In this document: positions 1 to 12,639 of the stretch, piece after piece
Position numbering within the stretch: position 1 is the first letter of the stretch
How the letters are laid out: every line of letters starts with the position of its first letter
Source of the DNA: Megalopta genalis
Lineage: Eukaryota; Arthropoda; Insecta; Hymenoptera; Halictidae
Length of the DNA: 64,000 bases
Direction of reading: 5' to 3'
Assembly (NCBI RefSeq): GCF_051020955.1
Contig: NC_135027.1
Coordinates: forward strand, 3,596,001-3,660,000
The notes under the pieces: generated by a model
What the model was told of the DNA's origin: nothing
What the model saw: only the letters and a program-made list of their open reading frames with translations
The model's database searches: none
Position numbers and translations under genes: made by a program

Positions 1-59
1 TATCATGGTCCACAGAATTTTAAACATGTACTTTGGTTCTGACAATGCTCTTCTATGTA

Positions 60-120
60 GTTCTTATATTTTATTATATAATATATATATTTTATATTAT
101 TTTTTATATATATATTTTTA

Positions 121-156
<36 letters not shown>

Positions 157-161
157 TTTTA

Positions 162-222
<61 letters not shown>

Positions 223-289
223 CTATTTATATTTGCTTAAGCACAATGCCGTTATAAATAATTCATTTGGGTATTATATATAAAATATA

Positions 290-348
<59 letters not shown>

Positions 349-362
349 ATATATATAATATA
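60..362. repeat. AT microsatellite block, (TA)n and TATATTTT runs
   Basis: Long alternating TA runs, with some TATTTTTATAT interruptions, fill most of this stretch. Open frames here only encode Ile/Tyr/Phe strings and are not genes. Confidence 0.95.
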
Positions 363-405
363 TTATAACTATAACGGCATTGTGCTTAAGCAAATATAAA
401 TAGAT
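221..405. repeat. Perfect 36-bp inverted repeat around a TA microsatellite
   Basis: Positions 221-256 are the exact reverse complement of 370-405 (core TTGCTTAAGCACAATGCC). The loop is almost pure TA. The arms are ordinary complex sequence, so this is a palindrome or foldback element and not just microsatellite symmetry. Confidence 0.85.
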
Positions 406-408
406 ATT

Positions 409-1367
409 TAATAATGACCCTCCTTTAAACAGACCTTGAACCTTCTAATACCTTAAGCGTCCTAATTAGTTTAACGAAATTCTATTGCGATCTTTTTAGG
501 CAGATTTTTAGTCTGTTTCGAGTAACAGGGAGAAACTGCATAATTTATTATACGCCAACACTCGCGCAAGCTTTGCCAATTCGTTATCTGCCATCGTCTC
601 GGGAACATGCTTCAAAAATCTAGACTCGTTCTACTGCACCAAAGTCTTCAATTACGTAAAATCACACGATTTGCGTGGACAGTTAAGAAGTCCATGTCTA
701 AGAAGAATGGTAAACGGACAGGTAAACTGTAGTTCTATGTGCCAACGATACTCTCGATCTAGAACGGACAGTCGCCGCGACGTCGAGACGATCGTCGTCG
801 GATCACGAGCCACAGTGATGATTGCTAATTAAGATCGCGCGCGGGCGAGCACGCCGCACAATGCTCGCTCGCGATTTCCATACTTGAACAGCGTCGCGGT
901 TTCGACACGAGATGCTCGTCCCCGGATCAATGACATTCACGGGGTTATTAATCGCGCTTTGACGACAACGAGGAGGAGGAGGAGGCTCGCCAGGGAAATT
1001 TATCGGCCAACACGGCCGTGGTCGATTGAACTTTTCATGCAGAACGAAGGCTTGTAGGTTGATCACACCTCGTTTAAGTGAAGTCTTCTGGAACTTCCAG
1101 ATGTTTCTGGCTTCGAGGAATTATTAACGTTACTCTGAATTATTTTCTGCATATTTCTGGCCAATTATTTTTGCACCTTGCTCCGATTATCCTGTGGACA
1201 CTGACCGTCTAGCAAATTATAGGTACTTGAAAGAATTTTGTATAGAGCTGTGTTAGTTCGTTAGTAAATTTTAACGCTCCATCTCGTTTTGCAAGATCAA
1301 TTTAGTTCGATTGAACTGTTTTACGGGACATTTGCGTTCACAAATAATAACAGTGATAAGATTGACA
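409..1367. other. Gene-free stretch
   Basis: I see no coding exon, RNA gene or repeat here. Composition is mixed, with a CpG-rich patch around 780-1020. The short frames lack recognisable protein features. Confidence 0.5.
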
Positions 1368-1504
1368 TACAGTAAATTCTCTCTAATTTTCCTTCAGCTT
1401 GTGAACAAAAATGAACAATTTGGGAAGAGAAGATACGATTATTCGAGCCTTGCACCTCCATTTTTGTTTACAAGCTGAAGGAAAATTAGGGAAAATTTAC
1501 TGTA
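1368..1504. mobile_element. Foldback/MITE-like element, 46-bp terminal inverted repeats
   Basis: Arms 1368-1413 and 1459-1504 are inverted copies with only a few mismatches. The ends read TACAGTAAATT and AATTTACTGTA, compatible with a TA target duplication. The interior (GATACGATTATTCGAGCC) resembles the repeat unit at 31.2-32.5 kb (GATACGATTGTTCGAGCC), so both seem to belong to one family. No transposase is encoded. The Tc1/mariner-like assignment rests only on the TA ends. Confidence 0.7.
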
Positions 1505-4500
1505 TCTGCATCCAGAGTTATTAGATTTAACACCAAACTTTGCAAACTGTTTACTTGTTGTTATAATAATGAGTGTTCACCAATATATGTGTATAAATAT
1601 TTAAATAAATAAATTCAAGTCTTCCCGGATACCTAGATTTATTGTTACTAACTGATTGTTATCCGACGAGGGATTTTGAGGGAGAGAAATGGTTCATCAG
1701 GAATTCGACCGAACGAACATCCGAATCCTCGTAAAATATTTAGAAATACCCTCTTTAAAGGGCCGGGCAATGTCCTCACAGAAAGACAAAACACACGCCA
1801 GTCCCCCGAGTTTCCAAGTTTGTACGATGAAAACTGCGTAACCGGCGTCTTATCTGTTTGTTTTTCGAAACTGTGTGCCCAGATAGCGCACTGGCTGTTC
1901 TGTTGACAAAAATCCGTTTGTTGTGAGAACCCTGTACACAAATCCCGTTTTCCCTTGAACCAGGAATACGGGGAGGCGTAGACGTCCCAGGGATTCGGAG
2001 AACGCTGTTTAAAAGTGATTTGACGAAGCGGATCTACTTTCCCGAGAGTTTTCCAATTACCACTCCCGCGTAGACCCCATTCTTCCTATCGACTGATATT
2101 CGAGGAATTCCTTTTGGTATCCGATCTCGAGTCACTCGAGAAAGTCGGGCTTTTTATTGGCCAACCAACCACCTCCCGACTTGGCTCCTCGTTGTTACCG
2201 ATCGATTCCGCCTGATTTATTCGTCTTCTTCTTGGTCGCGGGGACACCTTGTACTGTTGCACCGAAGAGATACAGCGCGCTCGTAAAATCAACCGGGAGC
2301 TACGGTACTCAAGTTTCAGGCGCTCCGAGAAAAAAGAAAGAACTGGCCGAAATGACGAGCCGCGCCGGGTTCTCGGCCTCCTCAGGGTCGTAGGCGCTGG
2401 CGAAATTATCTTTTGGACCCAATTACTTTCTCGGGCAGGCCTGTTGACAATTATTTCGTTCGTTAAAACGATTTTTAGACGTTCCTTGCGGACGACATTT
2501 GTTTAAGAGCTGTTGAAGCGCGAGTTAAGTACCGAGACTTCGCTGCCCCACCGGACGCCATTTTGTCGGCGCGAGAGAAGACGGCGCGGCCGATAAAGTC
2601 ATTTATTTTGACCGTGATTCTCGATATTAAGAAACATTTTCGTCATTTTTCCTTCACGGCAATTACTTTTACTGAACCACTTCTGCAGCGATTAATTTTG
2701 AACGCATCTTCTATAATTAAACGATATATCTATGTACATCCGCAATGTAATTATAGTTGCTTCATGCTCTAGAAAACGTGTATCCGTATCGATAAAACTG
2801 GGTACACCAAATATTATAATTTCATTTTTGATTTTCGGTTTGCCGCTACTTTCGGCCTCCAATTTTAGTCTACGTGAGATTTACCCTCAGCTTATTCACT
2901 TATCACTTGTTCAGTCTTATGCATATTTATCCTTATTCATAATTGTCAGGAAAACTATGAAAAAAAGGCACAAAGGAAAAGGTTTTTAATACGCTTGCTT
3001 CTACTCGAAGCAAGATGATGTGCAAAATTCATGATTGATGTGCAAAATAAGAAAAATCGATTTCGTTCTTTTATTTAACGCTTTTACGTCAATTAACAAC
3101 GCAATAAACATCGACGGTCTGTGAGACCGCTAATAGCTGTTGCATAAGTTTCAATAGATATAGTAGCCAGTTGAAGGTTAAGAGGGGAAATCGATCTGTA
3201 TATATGTTTTTACTGCGATTTGTAATTTTATACGAAGAAGTCGCATTCTAGTTACCAACAGATTCAAGCGGTAGTAAAGCGATAATTTCGCGAATGCACT
3301 TTGCGATCGAATTGCATGCACCGGCTATAAGTAACTTCTCGATCGTGATCGAGGCGTCGCTTGTCGCGTCGTTTCGTTGCCTCCCGGTATAGCAGAAGGC
3401 GTCGATTTAAATACGACAGCCGTAGGCGAGACTCGGCAGGGTAACTTTCTCTCACTCTTCAGGGTACCGAACAACGATTATTACGCGTGACTCGCCGAAA
3501 CCAAAACGGTCACCGGATGACCGGTGTTCTCCATTCCCTCGGACGTCTATATTTTTACTGGTCTCTTTCTCCTTCTCCTTCTCCTTCTTATTCTTCGTCG
3601 TCGTCGTCTTCTTCTTCTTCTTCTTCTTTTCCGTCGTCTTCTTCTGTCTCGCAACAGCCATTACACGAAAGTGTTCCTTTTTGAATCACCGACAGCGACA
3701 CTGCCTTTCACGATGATAGATCCCCGCCGAATAAAGTTGTCGATTGCAGCCCAGGCGGACGGTATTACTGTCAACGCTGGTCACCACTTTGCTCGGCAGC
3801 TAAAGGACGAGGAGGACCTTCGTTAATTCGATCAACCTGTCAGACCTTCGAGTATGTTCATTAATATGCCCCGCTGAAAAGATTAGCTAATTTATTCGAA
3901 CAAATATCCTTCGGCCTCTTCGATCAGCGCAATTCGTTAAGTAAAATAGCTTATTTTTGTAATCGAAAGCTACGGCATGAATATAAATATTTTACTTTGA
4001 TAATCGAAAACATAAAATAAAGTATCTGTTATTTTAACAACTTATAGCACATAAAACAGAATACTTCCTGTAGCTATGAATATAAATTGCTAAAATGATT
4101 AACGTAACGCAGAACGAGATAACGTAAGAAATTGTAATATCCAAAATTGCAAATGAAATTAATTGTCTTCAGAAATATTCGTTGAAGATAATCATATTTA
4201 TAATTATATTTTATATGATTTAGTAAAATAAAAATATCTTTCCCGATGATGATAAATTAAGTGAATGAAACATTCTGTACTATGGTACAAATATTTTCAG
4301 CGTTCTTCAAATGAAACTACTATTTGAAATATTATCTCAGAAAGTTCTTACAACGAATAAAATATTTTATTTCCGAAGGTATACATTCTTTCCAACAAAT
4401 TAAACATATTTATTTTCGCGACTGCGCGTATGATCTAAAATAAAATATCTATCTACTATTTGCCATTTAAAATGCTATTTAACCCGGGTCTGGAGACCGT

Positions 4501-5442
4501 TCCGTAAATAACCCGTAAACAATGTCCCAGCGACAGCGGGCCAGATTCGGGTCAGATCGCCGATTTACGAGGAACGCGGCGTCGGGCCTCGCGAGCAAGA
4601 GACTCCGACGACGGGCGAAAACGGGCGACGGGCACGCCGGGACAGGTGGGACGTTCGCCCGGGGCCCAGCTCGTGAACCGGGGCCTTAATCGCGGCCGTT
4701 CTCGGTCCGCGTCGTATTTTATCGGCGGCCCGAGTCTGCTCGAACGGGGCCCGACGGGAAAGAGGGCCTCTTCGGCGGTGATCCCGTGCAGAGGGGAGCC
4801 AGAACGAGGCCGATTTAACGAGATTTTACGATCCTTTCCGAGCCAGGGGGCGAGGGGAGAGTCGATACTGGATTTCCATGGACCCAGCATCCGGATTTAT
4901 ACTTCTCTCTTTCGTTCGGTTCAATTAGCGGACCTTATGGTCGAATGTAGGCCCTGCTTGGCTAATGGACGATAGGGCCCGGAGCTTCTGGAAGGAGTTT
5001 CCGTGGGCTTTTGGGCCCGATGGATGCTGCTAACGGTCTGACAGTGTTTATTGTCCCCATTGGTGGTCTATGCTATAAATAAATTTGAATAACGCCGGCG
5101 TGCAGCAACGAGTTCGACTGAATTGTTTGGGAGATTTGATTGGTTCCCGTGAAAGTTATCTTTGGTAAATGATAATTAGTATTTTGGACGGCTCGCGAGC
5201 CAATCGGTGCAAGTCCATTAACCTCGAAATTGAGACAAAGAAGGATTTTGCAAATTAGTTGTAAAAAGTAGCAGTGCCACTAATAATGCAAGGCGAATTA
5301 TAATTGAACAAGAACAAAATAACTCTAATTTTAATATTTAATTATTCTATTTAATTTGCTTTACTTTTATTTCCCTTTGTAATTTTAAAAATTTTGCTTA
5401 TTTATGAAGAAATCGACTGTACCGATTATTTCGTGTTGCGTC
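1505..5442. other. Gene-free stretch with simple-sequence patches
   Basis: No exon could be supported. A TTC/CGTC-rich tract lies at 3563-3650 and a GC-rich, CpG-dense patch at 4540-4990. The longest frames (for example 4552-4890 on the minus strand) are low-complexity Arg/Pro/Gly strings typical of GC-rich non-coding DNA. The stretch could be a 5' intron of rols or intergenic. Confidence 0.4.
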
Positions 5443-5455
5443 GGGGGGGGGGGGG
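5443..5455 (+). repeat. Homopolymer G13 tract
   Basis: Thirteen consecutive G follow TTGCGTC and precede AGTGG. It is the longest G run noticed in the window and could equally be a real tract or a base-calling artefact. Confidence 0.9.
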
Positions 5456-6818
5456 AGTGGAAGCTCTGAGTCACGCCCAAAACGACCAAAAGCCCGACCG
5501 TGGCCGCCCACTGCGCTAATTAATAGATCGGAATGCTCCGAGCACCGTTCATCCGTTCCCCTAAGTCCTAAATTTTATTAGAACCGCCACGAACCGGGAA
5601 TGCAGATATGCATTGCGGCAAATGGAACGGTGATCGGTGATGATTGGTTCCCAAGTGAACGTCGACGGCGAACGCGTTTGACCAGAGAGAAGCGAACCGG
5701 GCAAAATCGAGCAATGTTTTCCTTCTACTCTTTCTTCTCTTTCTCCCCTTTCGTCTCTTTCTTCTCTTTCTTCTCTGTGGGAAAGTTAGCGGCAGACAAG
5801 AGCTTCGTTCACGGTCCAACGATGCTCGACGGTTTCGCACGAGGACGTTTCCGTCGCGCCGATACTCCGCCTCTTTTCTTTTCCCTTATCATGCTCGTAA
5901 CACCGTGAAATGCTTCGATCGGGCTGAGAACTGTTTCTTGATTAAGCCGGAGAAACGCCGAGGGAACAGTCGGGCGCGGACTGGTCCGTAGGATCGCGAA
6001 GGGTGAAGAATGCGGAACCATCGCATCGGCTACCGTATCGAACTATTCGGTGTTGATATCTGGCACGCAGCTACCTCGATCCCGATGCCTAAGCAAATTA
6101 AAAGGTAGCGAAACGGAGCGGCTAAAGCCCAGTGAAAGGTCAATCGATGGATCGAAAGCTGCACCTTCACTGCGCTCGTGGAAACGCGCCGCCATCCGTG
6201 CAAGTCTCGATGCAAGCCTCGATGCAGGATGCAAGCAGCTTCGGCGTACACGTATGCTTAATTTATATTCAAGCGTAATTAACTTTTTATATTCATGACA
6301 TTTTTTTTATTTCAATTCAATGCGATGTTTATTTGATAAAATTAAGCTTGTAAAAGACGGAAATTCTTGAAATACCGAACGAGTTATTTGCATTTTTTGA
6401 TATCGAATTTTCGCGAAAATTTCTGTAAAGCTTATGAGAAAGCTTAAGAAAATTCTGAACGAATGAAGATCAATATTCAGTGAAATATAAATCGTTCTAA
6501 GATATCACATTGTTGATTGTTTTGATAAAACGTATTAAAATTTCGGATATAAACGAAGCAACGATAATTTACTTAAATTCTTGTTTTCAGTATCAGTTTG
6601 AGTAGTTCAATTATCGTACACAGTCTGAAATCATCTCTGTCATATATTTATAAAGAAGAAATATAAATATGAGACTTTATTAGAGCAGTTATCTCTAATG
6701 TAAACTTTTAAATGGTTTACTCTAATACTACATTTTTTTACAGAAAATAAAATTTATTAAAATGTGTTAAACATATTTTTATTATGCATAATTATAGGGA
6801 CTCGATATTTGGGGAGGG
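5456..6818. other. Gene-free stretch
   Basis: No exon recognised. A TTTCTTCTCTTTC-rich pyrimidine tract lies at 5720-5775; the part after 6250 is AT-rich and featureless. Confidence 0.4.
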
Positions 6819-6934
6819 GCACAGTAACTGAAGCACAGTATTCAGAGAGGGAGCACGGTAACTGAAGCTCAGTATTCAGAGAGGGAGCACAGTAACTGAT
6901 CTTTGCACATCATAAGCACACAGTAACTGGCTCC
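6819..6934 (+). repeat. 34-bp tandem repeat, three units
   Basis: GCACAGTAACTGAAGC-type units start at 6819, 6853 and 6887. A further partial unit ends CACAGTAACTGGCTCC at 6919-6934. The last motif recurs with one mismatch at 22297-22312, beside a foldback element. Confidence 0.8.
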
Positions 6935-9237
6935 AAAACCTTTTTCTCCTAATATTCGAATCAGATTTATGTCATGAGAAAATTTATACCGTTAAAAGAC
7001 ACTTTGAAAATCTTTAAGTTTCCAATAAATGTCAATTAAATTGTTAAAGTTGTTTTTAATAGCGCTTACTCCTAAAGCCCGCGAACATGGCACAGTGATT
7101 GGTCCTCTATCTTAAAATATCAATCACTTAGCGAGTCTTCGCAAGAATCGCGCGCGATCAAGGGGGTAGCAATGGGGCAACAGCTGCGACGGCATAGGGT
7201 CTTCTCACGCGATCGCTGGTCCCGTTGACAACGACAACGCGATCCATTGATTGTCGGACACCGGTTGCACACGGTCGCGTCCCGGGCCGATAAGAAATCG
7301 GGTCATTTTCCAGCGAGTCGGTTCGCCGTTGTCGGTTCATTCTCGCCTTCGGAATAATTGGAGAAAGTCGAGAACGGGCCGGGGCCCGTTGCCCTATGAT
7401 CCTCTCTCTTCCCGCGAGAGCAGAGCCTCAGAAAAACGGAACGGACCGCACGCCGGGAGGAAGTTCGAAGCGTGGAGAGCCTCCCACTCGATCGAGAGGC
7501 TTTGATGTTGCGAACAGTCACGGTCTAGGAAACGTGGGAATAATAGACGCCGGATTTACACGGTTCAAGGCGCACCGGCCGGCTCTCTCGGCTCGTTCTC
7601 ACCTTGTTAGATCGCGCGATCGCGCTGGCCCCGAAAAAATCCCGAAACCCGGGAACACCGTTCGATCACAATAGGAAATGCCAGCCGGCGAAACCGCGTT
7701 CGGCTGGGGGGGCTCGTGACTATCGCGGAAAAGGGAAACCCGCAGCAGGTACGCGTCAGTTTGTTGTTTCTGCTGTCGCTCGTAAAAACCTCGCTTCGTT
7801 CAGACCGATCCAACGGTATGAAAAAGAACGGCCGACGGCTTCCGTTGCGCTAAGCCGGAAAAAACTTGTCTGGAGAACACTTGTGGGCGTTTTGAAGGAT
7901 TCATTAGCTGTTTACAGCTGTCTAGGCTGTTTTTCTGATCGGTTTTGTGAAATCGTCTGCTGAAATGCTGGTTTCGAAGATCTTCACGTGGCGATCGTTC
8001 CAGCAGTATGTATTCTGTTGTAACTAAAAAAACGTCAGAACGATGTTCATTCCACATAGTTCGTTAAAATTTTACGTCTCTACGGTATTCCAGTCTCCCT
8101 CAATTTTTGCATGAAGTTCAAGTGGTAATAGGAAATAGGAAGTCTACGAGATTATCGATAACAAAGAAATTCTAACCGGCATCGTTGCGAAACAAATTGT
8201 GTGACAACGAGTTAAATTGCACTCGGATGTCGCCGATACAGCGACGCTTTCGTGTCGAAATAGCATTTCTTTTCAGTTATTATTTCTTTTCACACTGTAA
8301 AGTAATCGCGAAAAATATATAAATAGAAATCTTTTATTTATCCATTCCTACAAAATAGCACAAGCGGTATAACGATTTTTATTTCGATTCAGCTTTGTTT
8401 AGCAAAATTGGCCCCCAAGTTGCGTGTAGATAAATCTTCCGAACGCTTAGGATTAAAACATCGGGAAGACTATCGTGTTATCTTGAATCTGCTCGCATGA
8501 TTAAAACAAAGAACAAAATTGTCTGTTGCCTGCATGCTTTCGTCTAATCTGTGTTGCATGCAGAAAATTTGTTTACAATACAATCTGCTTCAGAGAATTG
8601 ACTTCGCGCGGATGGAATCCGTGACATTCGTGGTTTAGGATTAGCATAAAGGGAAAAGAGGCGTAAAAGGGCGCGGTGTCGAACGTTCCGACCCGCGACA
8701 TCCGGCGACGACGACGACGACGAAGACGACGTCGAGCTGCCGATGCTCTTAGGTAGAAACTGGATACCCGGCGGAAACGCGCGTGAGTCAGTGATGCCTC
8801 CGGAGAAAACGACATCGCGTTGCGTGTTGTGTATGTTTTCTGATGTTGTACGAGTTTACCGTGGAAGCGAGGTCTCTCCGGCGCGGCGTCGGGTGCGTTG
8901 ACCCAGCTTACGGTAACGCAGCGAGAGCCCCGAGTTGCACCTGCCTCTCGCACGGACTTACCGGGATAAAGGGTCGCGCGACCCGAATTACTTCCTTCTG
9001 CCTGGTCTCTCTCTCCCTTCTTTTTCCTTTATTTCGCTCCTTTCTTCGGCGTGTGTCGCGTTTTTCTTGCCGGCTGCGGGCGCACGCGAGTTCCCGCCGA
9101 CACCGTTTCGGACGATTGCCTGTCTGGATCGATGACACGGAGCCGAGCATCGCGATCGGCGATGCGTGAACTTATGAAAATTGCAGGCTCTCGGCAGACA
9201 CTGCACGCGAAACTTGCCTGCGCCGGGCTCTGGATCA
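6935..9237. other. Gene-free stretch
   Basis: CpG-rich DNA at 7140-7800 and 8570-9240 alternates with AT-rich DNA. A short GAC repeat lies near 8705-8730. The frames are Arg/Ser-rich and overlap on both strands; none has family motifs or convincing splice pairs. Confidence 0.4.
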
Positions 9238-9340
9238 ACAGGTGCGCGATTTTCGGATCGATCGGCGAAGCTTCGGACCGTACGAAAGCCTGTTGCTTCG
9301 AGAAACGATCTAATTGGATCAGGAACGTTCGGTGCTGTTT
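9238..9340 (+). repeat. Dispersed repeat, copy 1
   Basis: Shares AGGTGCGCGAT, AGCCTGTTGCTTCGA and a trailing TTCGGT with 10164-10262 in the same order and spacing. The copies are diverged. It sits immediately before the ~93-bp array. Confidence 0.6.
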
Positions 9341-9960
9341 TCGAGAGATTGTTTGGCTCTTTGTTTCGTTGATATTCGTTCACTAGAAATTGCTGCGAAT
9401 GTTCGAATTTATGGAAGAATATTCGGTGCAGTTTTTGAGAATGCTGGATATTTCGTTTCGTTAGAGATTCATTCACTAGAAATTACTGTAAATGTTGTAA
9501 TTAAAGGAAGAATATTCAGTGCAGATTTTTGAGATTGTTAGACTCTTCATTTCGTTCGAATTTATTCAATAGATATCGCTTGAAATGTTCTAATTCATGG
9601 AAGAAATTCCGGTGCAATTTTTACAATTGATGCAATTTTTATTTCGTTAGAATTTATTCGCTGGATATTGCTGCAAATGTTCTAATTAAAAGAAAGATTA
9701 TTCGGTGCAATTTTTATACTTGCAAGACTGTTCATTTCGTTAAAATTTATTCATTAGATATTGCTGCAAATGTTCCGATTAAAGGAAGATCATTAGGTGC
9801 AATTTTTATACTTGCAAGACTGTTCATTTCGTTAAAATTTATTCATTAGATATTGCTGCAAATGTTCCGATTAAAGGAACATTATTAAGTGCAATTTTTA
9901 TAATTTCTACGCTTTTCATTTCGTTAGAATTCATTCGCTAGAAATTACTATAGGCGCAGG
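9290..9960 (+). repeat. ~93-bp degenerate tandem repeat, about 7 units
   Basis: The landmark TTCGGTGCA(A/G)TTTTT recurs near 9328, 9424, 9515, 9608, 9703, 9795 and 9887, each with flanking TTCGTTAGAATTTATTC and GAAATTGCTGCAAATGTTC. The unit is AT-rich and non-coding. Two neighbouring units near 9710-9880 are nearly identical, suggesting recent local amplification. Confidence 0.85.
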
Positions 9961-10163
9961 AAGATCTGTAATCTACCTCGTCAACTGCAGCTTTTCCAGA
10001 GCAGCGTGTCTCGGCCAAAAAAAAAATTCATCCTGTATTCAAAGCTGCTAAGTGGAGGCTAAGGGAACATTAAATTTCTTAACCGACTACTTTGTATACA
10101 TAAAAAATATTTATGATGGTAAATGACAGTCCTGAGAGGTTGCTACCATTACTCACATGTTAC

Positions 10164-10262
10164 GCAGGTGCGCGATCTTACGATTGATTGATGAAGATTA
10201 CAATTATAGGAGCCTGTTGCTTCGAAAACTGTTCTATTCAGATACCGAATATTCGGTACACA
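10164..10262 (+). repeat. Dispersed repeat, copy 2
   Basis: Diverged duplicate of 9238-9340, recognised by AGGTGCGCGAT, GAGCCTGTTGCTTCGA and ATTCGGTAC in the same order. Confidence 0.6.
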
Positions 10263-10539
10263 TTTTCATCTTGTTAAGCTTTATTCAATACCATTTCCAG
10301 ATATGTCCGATTGATCATAATGCTTGTAATTGCGAAAGGCAGTTTCTTAACCAGTTTCTATTTTTAGAAAACATTTAAGCCACTAGGTAACAGCCTTAGC
10401 AATCCCCTGTTGCTGTTCGTAGCACTATTTTTATCGCTAAATAATTTTTTATTGAACGATATTTTTATTTACGTTTATTCTTAGAGAACCAAATAAAGAC
10501 TAACGAATAAAATTTCACTCGACACTATCGAATAAATAT

Positions 10540-10680
10540 CCATTCGAATAAGAATTCATTCGAATAAGGATTCGTTCGAATAAATAGACAGAATGATTCA
10601 TGACGAATAATGAATAATCGTTATTCGAATAAAATATTCGACTGTAATATCCGACTAAACAGAATTCGTTCGGATAATAA
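10540..10680 (+). repeat. Degenerate ATTCGAATAA repeat
   Basis: ATTCGAATAA and variants occur many times in about 140 bp. The motif is itself palindromic at TTCGAA. No coding content. Confidence 0.6.
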
Positions 10681-11785
10681 TCTTAAACAAATATCCCTTG
10701 GAAACAATTCGAATAATGCCAAGTTCTGGCCGATACGTTGCTCGCAGTTTTACGTAAAAGTTTCATTGTGATTTCGATTCCTGTTTTTCTTTCGTGGAAA
10801 TCAGCGTTCGCGAGACAGCATCGCGCTCGATCTATTAATATCTGTTGATTCAACGATTCAGAGGCACGATCTTTCAAACGGGATTACCGCCATACAGAAG
10901 GAAGAACAAACATGTAGCCCCGGCCAGTCGTTCCGAGCGCAAGTTGCATTCTAATCGCGTCGACGGATGAGCCAGAACGCCGCATCGCACCATTTAATAG
11001 CTTTTTAATTGGGCTCGTCCGTGCGCGACGAGGCGAAACATTGGCCGACGAAATGATCGGCGCACAATGATCCCAGTGTTTCGCCAAATATCTGAATACT
11101 AACGGCGTCGTTTAATGGCCGGCGACCGGTCGCGCATCCTCGCCCGGAGCGCATCAATTGCACAATGTGATCGTTGAAGCAGCGCCCACGACCGAACCCG
11201 CCACGACCACTCATCGTGATCGTATTAATCCGCAATTTGCATACCTCGACCCATTCAGTTCCTCTCCGTGATCCTTCCTCCGCGAGCGTTGAACCCTCGT
11301 CGCCCGTAATTACGGCATTAGGCGATCGCCGGAAAGGAGAGGATCGAGAAACTCGCTATAGCGGCCGACACCTGACTTCTCGTGCCCGTTCTATAATTCT
11401 CCCGTGACCAGTCACTTCGTGTAAACATTTTAGAACGATGCGCATGCATCTCGGATCCTCGCATGCATAAACAATGCTGCGCAAAGCAGTGATTTATATG
11501 AGAATCATGAACTTTTATGAATCGCCTACTATTTCTGGGATGACGAGAATTCGTTGCAAGGCGACGCATTTCATTCGTGCAGAAAAATTGAAATAATACC
11601 GAATAAGCCGCAGCGTGCCTTGCACAATCTCTTGTGATTGCATCACGGGCCCCTCGGGTTTTCAAAGTAGTCAATTAACCAACGGCGACAGTGTTCTTTC
11701 CTATAGTAATTGCACTTAAAGACAACGCGGAATAGTGTAGGTATAGAATCCGCCAGGGTTTGTTGACTCTTCGCGAAGAATCCTT
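10681..11785. other. Gene-free stretch
   Basis: CpG-rich DNA at 10870-11420. No exon supported; the frames are Arg/Ser-rich shadows. Confidence 0.4.
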
Positions 11786-12022
11786 GACGTAGAAAATATA
11801 GAAAAATATAGAAGAATATAGAAGAATATAGAAGAATATAGAAGAATATAGAAGAATATAGAAGCGTATAGAAGCGTATAGAAGCGTATAGAAGCGTATA
11901 GAAGCGTGTAGAAGCGTGTAGAAGCGTATAGAAAATATAGAAGCGTGTAGAAGCGTATAGAAAATATAGAAGCGTGTAGAAGCGTATAGAAAATATAGAA
12001 GCGTATAGAGAATATAGAAAAT
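11786..12022 (+). repeat. 10-bp minisatellite, TAGAAGAATA / TAGAAGCGTA
   Basis: More than 20 units of TAGAAGAATA and then TAGAAGCGTA/TAGAAGCGTG, with interspersed TAGAAAATA. Because 10 is not a multiple of 3, all three minus-strand frames stay open and encode the same Phe-Tyr-Thr-Leu-Leu-rich strings. The long frames reported there are artefacts. Confidence 0.95.
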
Positions 12023-12639
12023 CCAAGCGTCTTCCGGCGTGGCTGGCGAGGCGCAGAACATGATTTCCCGACGGCGGATCGTGGCCGATTATCTGTTGTC
12101 GATCGTAAATATCGAAAGATGAGGAACGGCACGAGGAAAGGTGGAATCGATCGAGAGGATCACAGCGATCAGAAATAGAAGCGCAGTCGACGGAGCCGGC
12201 AGGTTCTCGTTCCGCGTTCGCTTCGTAGCCGAGGACGACCGAGGGGAGAACACGCGAGGCTCTCCTCTTGACCTCACTTTCTAGAATCCTTTAAGTATAT
12301 GGCGCCTTCGACTCCACGGCTCGTTTATCCATTATCGATGAACGAACGGCGCTTCCCTGACACACGACGTGTCTCTACTAACCGAGATACCGGGCCCCGT
12401 ACAGATTGTTCGTGACAGATGGTCCCGCTGTCAAACGAACCTACTCGCGGACTCGTTAAAGTGGAACGTCCGCTCGGCTCGTTTCACGGAAGTCGTGGCC
12501 CGTGCCCTATCCTCTGCCTGCATGCAAAATGGACGGAGTCTCGGGCGCCATCGTTCAGCTTCCGACGTCTTCTCTGCAGCGCCTCCAACTCGCCTCTGCT
12601 ACGAATTTGGCCGAGCAGCTTTGATCGTTGTTACTGGGG
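12023..12639. other. Gene-free CpG-rich stretch
   Basis: No exon, RNA or repeat recognised. Frames at 12369-12716 overlap in two registers and show no domain. Confidence 0.4.

Noticed and set aside
3563..3650. Ser/Leu-rich frames over TTC/CGTC repeats
   Set aside because: Simple-sequence translation only.
4552..4975. Long frames on both strands in CpG-rich DNA
   Set aside because: Arg/Pro/Gly/Ser-rich mirror-image frames without splice logic or motifs, typical of GC-rich non-coding DNA.
11643..12132. Long overlapping minus-strand frames rich in FYTLLYASIRF
   Set aside because: They arise because a 10-bp minisatellite without stops stays open in all three frames; there is no real protein.
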